A stretch of 64,000 nt of DNA from Myxococcales bacterium UBA1660. GTDB taxonomy: Bacteria > Myxococcota_A > Polyangia > Polyangiales > Houyiibacteriaceae. The stretch is from positions 200,483 through 264,482 of the forward strand of contig DCLA01000005.1 of NCBI GenBank assembly GCA_002320815.1. Direction: 5' to 3'. Shown here in pieces: positions 59,926 to 64,000 of the stretch. Below the pieces are notes generated by a model. The model was given only the letters and a program-made list of their open reading frames with translations. It had not been told where the DNA came from and did not search any database. How positions within the stretch are numbered: the stretch's first letter is position 1; each line of letters opens with the position of its first letter. The position numbers and the translations under genes were made by a program.

Positions 59926-60407
59926 CTCGCCGGGCGGCGTGGCTCGCCGCGCTTTGCGCGCTCTTCGGCTGCATCGACACCGCCCCCGGGCTGGTCGTGG
60001 AGCTGGAGGACGCCGCCGTGGCCATTCGCGACGAAGGCGCGGGGGAGGTGGTGCGCACCGACCTCTCGCTCTTCGTGCGCGTGGGGAAGTACGCCCTCGC
60101 GGGCGACACCTTCATGCTCCCGCGGGCTCAGGTCTTCGTCGGCGAGGAGCTGGCGGCCCAGGTCAATCTGGAGCGCCCGGCGGACTTCACCGGGACCTTG
60201 GAGCCGGGCGAGTCCACCACGGTGGCCGTGACGGGCACCGTGTCGACCGAGGCCTGGCCGGGCGCCCGCGCGGCCATCTGCGGGGCCGGGTCGGTCGAGG
60301 TGCTCGCCGTGTGGACCGCCGAGTCGCGCCCGGACGACCCGACCGACGCGCCCATCATGCAGACGGGCAACGCGGTGGTGGACACCTCCGCCATCGCCTG
60401 CGACTAG
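59922..60407 (+). CDS. small lipoprotein
   Basis: The 161-residue protein begins at a GTG overlapping the previous stop and has a lipoprotein signal (RRAAWLAALCALFGC, Cys about 19). The mature part is beta-rich (GEVVRTDLSLFVRVGKYALA, GESTTVAVTGTVSTEAW) and ends with three Cys residues. It would sit in the envelope. The coupling suggests a joint role with the helical protein. Function unknown. Confidence 0.65.
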   Translation: MTRRAAWLAALCALFGCIDTAPGLVVELEDAAVAIRDEGAGEVVRTDLSLFVRVGKYALAGDTFMLPRAQVFVGEELAAQVNLERPADFTGTLEPGESTTVAVTGTVSTEAWPGARAAICGAGSVEVLAVWTAESRPDDPTDAPIMQTGNAVVDTSAIACD

Positions 60408-60416
60408 CGGGTCGCT

Positions 60417-62099
60417 TCAGGCCGCGCGCCGGAGGGGCTCGGGGCGGGCTTCCGCCTCTTCGTGCTGCACCGTGTGCAGCACGGCGCCGATGGCCGCGAC
60501 GCGGAAGAGCCGTAGGACGCGGCCGCCGGGGAGCCGGCTCGGGCCCGCCTCGGCCTGGACGCCGAGGCGACCCAGGTGGCGTTCGACGACCGAGTCGTGG
60601 TCGGTGACCAGCAGCAGGCGGGCCTTGCGGAGGAGTCCGCCGGGACCGCGCTCGTCGGTGATGACCAGGTCGAGGCGGTGGATGCCCGGACGGGGCCGAG
60701 CCGGGCTCCAGCGGATCCGGACGTCGCCGAGGCCGGCGTCGTCTTCGTGGACGACGAGGGCCATCCCCGCCGGCGCCTCGAGGGGAACGCGCACGGCCGC
60801 GCCCAGCTCCAGCAACAGCTTCCGGCGCTCGCCCAGGCTGGGCGGGAGCCGCCGGGCGCCGGCGTGGAGCAAGGGGGCCACGAGGGCCAGGGTCGCCCAC
60901 GCCGGCTCGAGGGGATCCCCGAGGGCGACGACCCCGCCGACCAGGAGGCCGGCGCCCAGGAGCGCGGCGACCCGGGGCGCGAACGTGCTGCCGGGGAGAG
61001 CCTCGTCGGACCGCTGGAGGCGCCAGCGGCCCGGCTTGGGAGCGGCGGGTTCGGCGCTGCGATGCCAGCCGAGGGCCACGAGGGTGGCCAGCAGACCGAA
61101 GCGAGCGGCGGTGGGGAGGGGGAGCGCGAAGTCGACGAAGGGCAGGGCCCCGAGGGCGACGGCGCGGACCACGCGGGGCAGACCGATCAGCGGGCGAGTG
61201 CGGGCGCGGCGCCGCTGGGCTTCGAAGGCGAAGAGCTCGCCGGTGATCAGCATCCCCAGGGCGACCGCCAGGAGGAGCCACGAGGGCAGCCGCCAGGGGT
61301 CCGCTCCCGGGGCGAGGGGAACTTCGTCGGTCGGACTCGCCGCGGCCACCGGTGCTTCCGGGACGTCCCCACTCGCTTCCCTCTCCCCCTGGAGTCGGTC
61401 GGCCAGCTCCGGGTCCAGCGCGCCCGCCGGGAGCTCGAAGCGGAGCTGCCAGTCGGTGGTGCGCGGGAGATGGGCCCGCTCCCAGGTCAGGATCGTCGCG
61501 CCCGCGGTGGGCTCCCGGCGCCGCTCGACGAGCGCGCCCGGGGGGGCGTCGGGGTCGAAGCGGGCGCCCTCGGGGAGGACCAGGCGGATGGCCACGCCGT
61601 CGAGCCCCGAACGCCAGGCGGGGAGGGTCCACTCGCCCTTCCAGCCGGCGTCTTCGCTGGGGATGAGGCGCGACCCGAGGTCCGTCGCGTAGCGGACCAC
61701 GATTCGGTAGCGGCCCCGGCGCGGGGACTCGCGGCGATGGAAGCTGAGCTGGATGCGCCCGTCGTCGTCGGCGCGGCGGGGTTCGCGGACGCTGGCCCGG
61801 GGATGGAAGGGCTCCGGGGCCTCCCCCTCGTCGGGGATGGAGAACATGCGGACGTCGCCCACGAGGGCGGCGTCCCGTTCGAGGCCGGCGACCTCCAACC
61901 CTTCCAACCAACCGCCCCGCACCCGCAGGAGGAGGGTGAGCTCGACCTCGGCGCGCCCCGAGGGCTCCATCGTCACGGTGGCCTCGGCGCCGTGCACCTG
62001 GGCGTCGGTCCAGGCCGCCGCGGGGGTCGCCGTGCCGACGACCGCGAGCGCGGCGACCAGGCGGGCCAGCAGCGCGTATCGAAGGGTCGCGGGGGTCAC
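60417..62099 (-). CDS. membrane protein with exported beta-domain, unknown
   Basis: The 560-residue protein has a signal peptide (LLARLVAALAVVGTATPAAA, then WTDAQVHGAEATVTM). An exported beta-sandwich domain follows to about residue 240 (RAEVELTLLLRVRGGWLEGL, YRIVVRYATDLGSRLIPSED), then membrane helices around 275-300 (LLLAVALGMLITGELFAF) and further pairs near 330-400. A C-terminal soluble domain (RKLLLELGAAVRVPLEAPAG, LDLVITDERGPGGLLRKARL) completes it. The GTG at 62099 gives the best signal peptide, although the nearby AGGAGGT is unusually close to it. It lies 11 bases after the site-2 protease gene and is probably in its operon. No family is recognised. Confidence 0.65.
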   Translation of the reverse strand: MTPATLRYALLARLVAALAVVGTATPAAAWTDAQVHGAEATVTMEPSGRAEVELTLLLRVRGGWLEGLEVAGLERDAALVGDVRMFSIPDEGEAPEPFHPRASVREPRRADDDGRIQLSFHRRESPRRGRYRIVVRYATDLGSRLIPSEDAGWKGEWTLPAWRSGLDGVAIRLVLPEGARFDPDAPPGALVERRREPTAGATILTWERAHLPRTTDWQLRFELPAGALDPELADRLQGEREASGDVPEAPVAAASPTDEVPLAPGADPWRLPSWLLLAVALGMLITGELFAFEAQRRRARTRPLIGLPRVVRAVALGALPFVDFALPLPTAARFGLLATLVALGWHRSAEPAAPKPGRWRLQRSDEALPGSTFAPRVAALLGAGLLVGGVVALGDPLEPAWATLALVAPLLHAGARRLPPSLGERRKLLLELGAAVRVPLEAPAGMALVVHEDDAGLGDVRIRWSPARPRPGIHRLDLVITDERGPGGLLRKARLLLVTDHDSVVERHLGRLGVQAEAGPSRLPGGRVLRLFRVAAIGAVLHTVQHEEAEARPEPLRRAA

Positions 62100-62110
62100 A
62101 CCTCCTGATA

Positions 62111-63133
62111 TCAGGGGGCGCCGAAAGGTAACCAGTTCCCTGCAGACGGGTCGATGGCGCGCATCCAGGTGGGCATGAAGAGCAGCGCGAAGAGGGCCAG
62201 GGTGGCGATGGCGATCCAGCGCCGGCGGGGCGAGAGGGTGGCGTCCTCGGTGGGCGGGTGCTCCGAGCCGGCCATGCGGGTCATCCCGTAGAGGAGGAGC
62301 GCCCAGACCATCCACTGGGTCCCGGCGAAGAGGTTGGCCACCAGGATGGACCGCGGATCGCCGGCCATCGCGCTGGGGAGGAAGTACGCCAGGGAGACGG
62401 CGACGGCGAGGAAGGGCAGCCCGCGGAGGACCCAGCGGGAGACCCGGTCCTGGCGCTCCCCGAGGAGCGAGTAGGCCACGTGGCCCCCGTCGAGCTGTCC
62501 GAAGGGCAGGAGGTTGATCATGGTCACCAGGAGCCCGGCCCAGCCGGCCAGGGCGGTGGAGGTGAGCATGATGTCGTGGCCCGCGGGGATCGCCCCGTGG
62601 AGCCCGTGGAGCATCGCCAGGTAGAGCAGGCTGCGCCCCTCGATCACGTACGCGGCCTCGCTGGCATCGGGCAGCGGCTCCACCGGTGACGTGGCCAAGC
62701 CGTAGAGCACCACCGGGAGCGCGATGGCCATGCCCGCCAAGGGGCCGGCGGCGCCGACGTCGAGGAGCGCGTTGCGCGAGCGGATCCGGCCGCGGATGCG
62801 GATCACCGCGCCCATCGTCCCCAGGAGCGTCATGGGCATGGGGATGAAGTAGGGCAGCGAGACGTCGACCCCGTGGATCCGGCCGGCGACGTAGTGCCCC
62901 ATCTCGTGAGCCAGGAGGATGGACATCAGCGGAAGCGCGAAGGGCCAACCCGCGAGGATGTCCCGGGGACCCTCGACGGTGGCCCCCTCCATGAGCGCGC
63001 CGACGTAGAGGGTGGAGGCGCAGGTCGCGACGAAGAGCGCGGCGGGCCAGAGGAGACCCTCGCGGCGGGGGGCCTCGTCCTCGGCGGCGTCCTCGGGCGC
63101 TTCGGCGACTGCGGGGAGGGCGCTCTCGCTCAT
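62111..63133 (-). CDS. site-2 protease-like membrane zinc peptidase (M50)
   Basis: The 340-residue protein has several membrane helices. It carries the M50 zinc motif HEMGH in LPLMSILLAHEMGHYVAGRI, preceded and followed by hydrophobic sequence. The second motif is LPFGQLDGGH, supplying the third ligand. YFIPMPMTLLGTMGAVIRIR lies between them. It cleaves membrane-spanning substrates, often releasing transcription factors or anti-sigma factors. The substrate is unknown; the neighbouring exported/membrane protein is a candidate partner. The ATG at 63133 overlaps the stop of the SctL-like gene (ATGA). Confidence 0.9.
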   Translation of the reverse strand: MSESALPAVAEAPEDAAEDEAPRREGLLWPAALFVATCASTLYVGALMEGATVEGPRDILAGWPFALPLMSILLAHEMGHYVAGRIHGVDVSLPYFIPMPMTLLGTMGAVIRIRGRIRSRNALLDVGAAGPLAGMAIALPVVLYGLATSPVEPLPDASEAAYVIEGRSLLYLAMLHGLHGAIPAGHDIMLTSTALAGWAGLLVTMINLLPFGQLDGGHVAYSLLGERQDRVSRWVLRGLPFLAVAVSLAYFLPSAMAGDPRSILVANLFAGTQWMVWALLLYGMTRMAGSEHPPTEDATLSPRRRWIAIATLALFALLFMPTWMRAIDPSAGNWLPFGAP

Positions 63134-63705
63134 CGCCCCGCGAGCGCTCGCTCGAGCGCGTCCAACTGCACGTCGATGCGCGCGTCGAGCTCCCCGCTCT
63201 CGGTGGTCACGACTACGTCGCCGGGGGCCAGGTCGGGGCTCACGTCGAGGGTCGCGCCGGTCGGGAGGATCGCCCGTACCCGGTCGGCGTCCGCGGCCGC
63301 GACCTTTAGGGTGAGCTCCCGGGCCCGGCGCACGCGGCCGAGGAGGTCGGCGGCGATGTCCCGCACCCGCTCGGGCGCCAGGGCGAGCTCGGCCCGGACC
63401 ACCTTGCGGGCCGCCTCGGCGCCGAGGGAGGCCAAGGCGAGCTCGGCCTCGGCGAGGAGCGCGGCCCGGCGCTCGTGGGCGCGGGCGAGGACCGCGGCCG
63501 CCTCGGCGCGTCCCGTCTCGGCGCCCTCGCGCCGCGCCGTCTCGCGGAGCGCGTCGGCTTCTCGCTGGGCCTGGGCCACGAGCCGCTCGGCTTCCGCCTG
63601 GGCCTGATCGACCAGCTCCTTGGCGCGCTCGCGCGCGTCGACGACCTCGTGGGCGACGACCTTGCTCCCGGGGCGGGCCCCGTCGCCGCGGATCACTCGG
63701 GACAT
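63130..63705 (-). CDS. type III secretion stator protein, SctL/FliH family
   Basis: The 191-residue protein follows the SctL/HrpE layout. It has a short N-terminus (MSRVIRGDGARPGSKVVAHE), a long Ala/Glu/Arg coiled coil at about 25-95 (AKELVDQAQAEAERLVAQAQ) and a C-terminal V-ATPase-E-like domain (GAEAARKVVRAELALAPERV, then LKVAAADADRVRAILPTGAT and TTESGELDARIDVQLDALER). It would bind the SctN ATPase as a negative regulator and stator at the inner membrane. FliH or V-type ATPase subunit E are alternatives. It overlaps both the upstream partial gene and the site-2 protease gene. Confidence 0.8.
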   Translation of the reverse strand: MSRVIRGDGARPGSKVVAHEVVDARERAKELVDQAQAEAERLVAQAQREADALRETARREGAETGRAEAAAVLARAHERRAALLAEAELALASLGAEAARKVVRAELALAPERVRDIAADLLGRVRRARELTLKVAAADADRVRAILPTGATLDVSPDLAPGDVVVTTESGELDARIDVQLDALERALAGR

Positions 63706-64000
63706 GGTTCCTCCAGCGGGAGCGCGACGGCCAGCTCGCGGATCTCGGCGCCCCCGCGGCCGCCGCGGACCCCGACCAGCCGGCCGAGCTCGGCGACCGG
63801 GTCCCGGTGTCCCTCGGCCGCGACCAGCGCCCAGGACAGCTCGGCCGGCCCCTCGACGGGCTCGGCGCCCTGCAAGCGCCCGAGCTGCTCCACCGCCTCG
63901 GCCTCGGCGCCCTGCCGCAAGAGGCGCTCGCCGCGCTCCGGGTGGGCGGCGAGGAGCTCGCGGCCCCGGCCCCGGTCGGCGTCGCTGGGGGCGAGGCGGG
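63693..64000 (-). CDS. partial gene upstream of the SctL-like gene
   Basis: The frame stays open to the window edge, so only the last 102 or so residues are seen, ending RELAVALPLEEPCPE. It is Ala/Glu/Arg/Leu-rich (RGRELLAAHPERGERLLRQG, AELSWALVAAEGHRDPVAEL). Its stop lies 13 bases inside the SctL-like gene, so the two are coupled. SctK or another secretion component is expected at this position, but the fragment shows no decisive motif. Confidence 0.45.
   Translation of the reverse strand, partial: RLAPSDADRGRGRELLAAHPERGERLLRQGAEAEAVEQLGRLQGAEPVEGPAELSWALVAAEGHRDPVAELGRLVGVRGGRGGAEIRELAVALPLEEPCPE

Overview
The window is high-GC throughout and reads as the chromosome of a Myxococcota bacterium, probably Polyangiales and possibly near Sandaracinus. 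The evidence is a MYXO-CTERM-type sorting tail, several lipoproteins whose acylated Cys is followed by an Asp/Gly-rich linker, thrombospondin type-3 (TSP3) repeats in secreted and OmpA proteins, a Ser/Thr kinase with an N-terminal zinc ribbon, large TPR proteins, an FHA protein, fused isobutyryl-CoA mutase and part of a type III secretion cluster. No rRNA genes or CRISPR arrays are present. The one tRNA gene is tRNA-Leu(TAA) at 41589-41671.

Left chromosomal part (1-24.6 kb). A minus-strand group codes for a metallophosphoesterase (cut by the window edge), a five-motif S1 RNA-binding protein, a MerR-type/TPR hybrid, a small unknown protein and an 1830-residue TPR protein. Next come pdxH, a cold-shock protein with a recognisable promoter, a BtuF-like binding protein, an AraC regulator and an SDR enzyme. 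They are followed by a 1232-residue secreted amidohydrolase/TSP3/lamin-tail lipoprotein, two small envelope proteins, a Ser/Thr kinase that overlaps a UPF0182 membrane protein tail to tail, panD and a CobW GTPase.

Accessory region (24.56-41.69 kb). An integrated element occupies 25762-41611, with its right end in the 3' part of tRNA-Leu(TAA). It has a tyrosine integrase, an excisionase-like gene, a two-repressor switch with shared operator motifs, a PrimPol-helicase and an AT-rich cluster of about ten inverted and direct iterons. It also has a TerS-like protein, a Mu-I-like protease/scaffold protein with a second scaffold-like paralogue, a decoration-like protein and a baseplate J protein. 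No large terminase, portal, major capsid protein, tail tube or sheath, or lysis gene was found. That set resembles a phage satellite (PICI-like) more than a complete prophage. A three-gene cassette ending in a HEPN-like protein lies at the left end. A third att copy at 24564 and a 1.2 kb segment holding a damaged phosphoesterase gene look like the remnant of an earlier related element. The integrase reading frame crosses the att core. If the circle is rejoined in silico, the frame continues into a C-terminal zinc ribbon encoded at the other end of the element.

Right chromosomal part (41.7-64 kb). This holds a small unknown gene with a clear terminator and a minus-strand reading frame that joins a MYXO-CTERM protein to a second lipoprotein without a stop. 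A further lipoprotein, a PfkB kinase, MTA phosphorylase and a divergent AGCS-like transporter follow, with icmF transcribed away from the transporter. Then come a PDZ lipoprotein, an FHA/TPR membrane protein, an OmpA/TSP3 porin-like protein and two small genes. The last genes are a membrane protein beside a site-2 protease, a SctL/FliH-type stator protein and a partial gene at the edge.

All family calls come from reading motifs by eye; no database search was possible.
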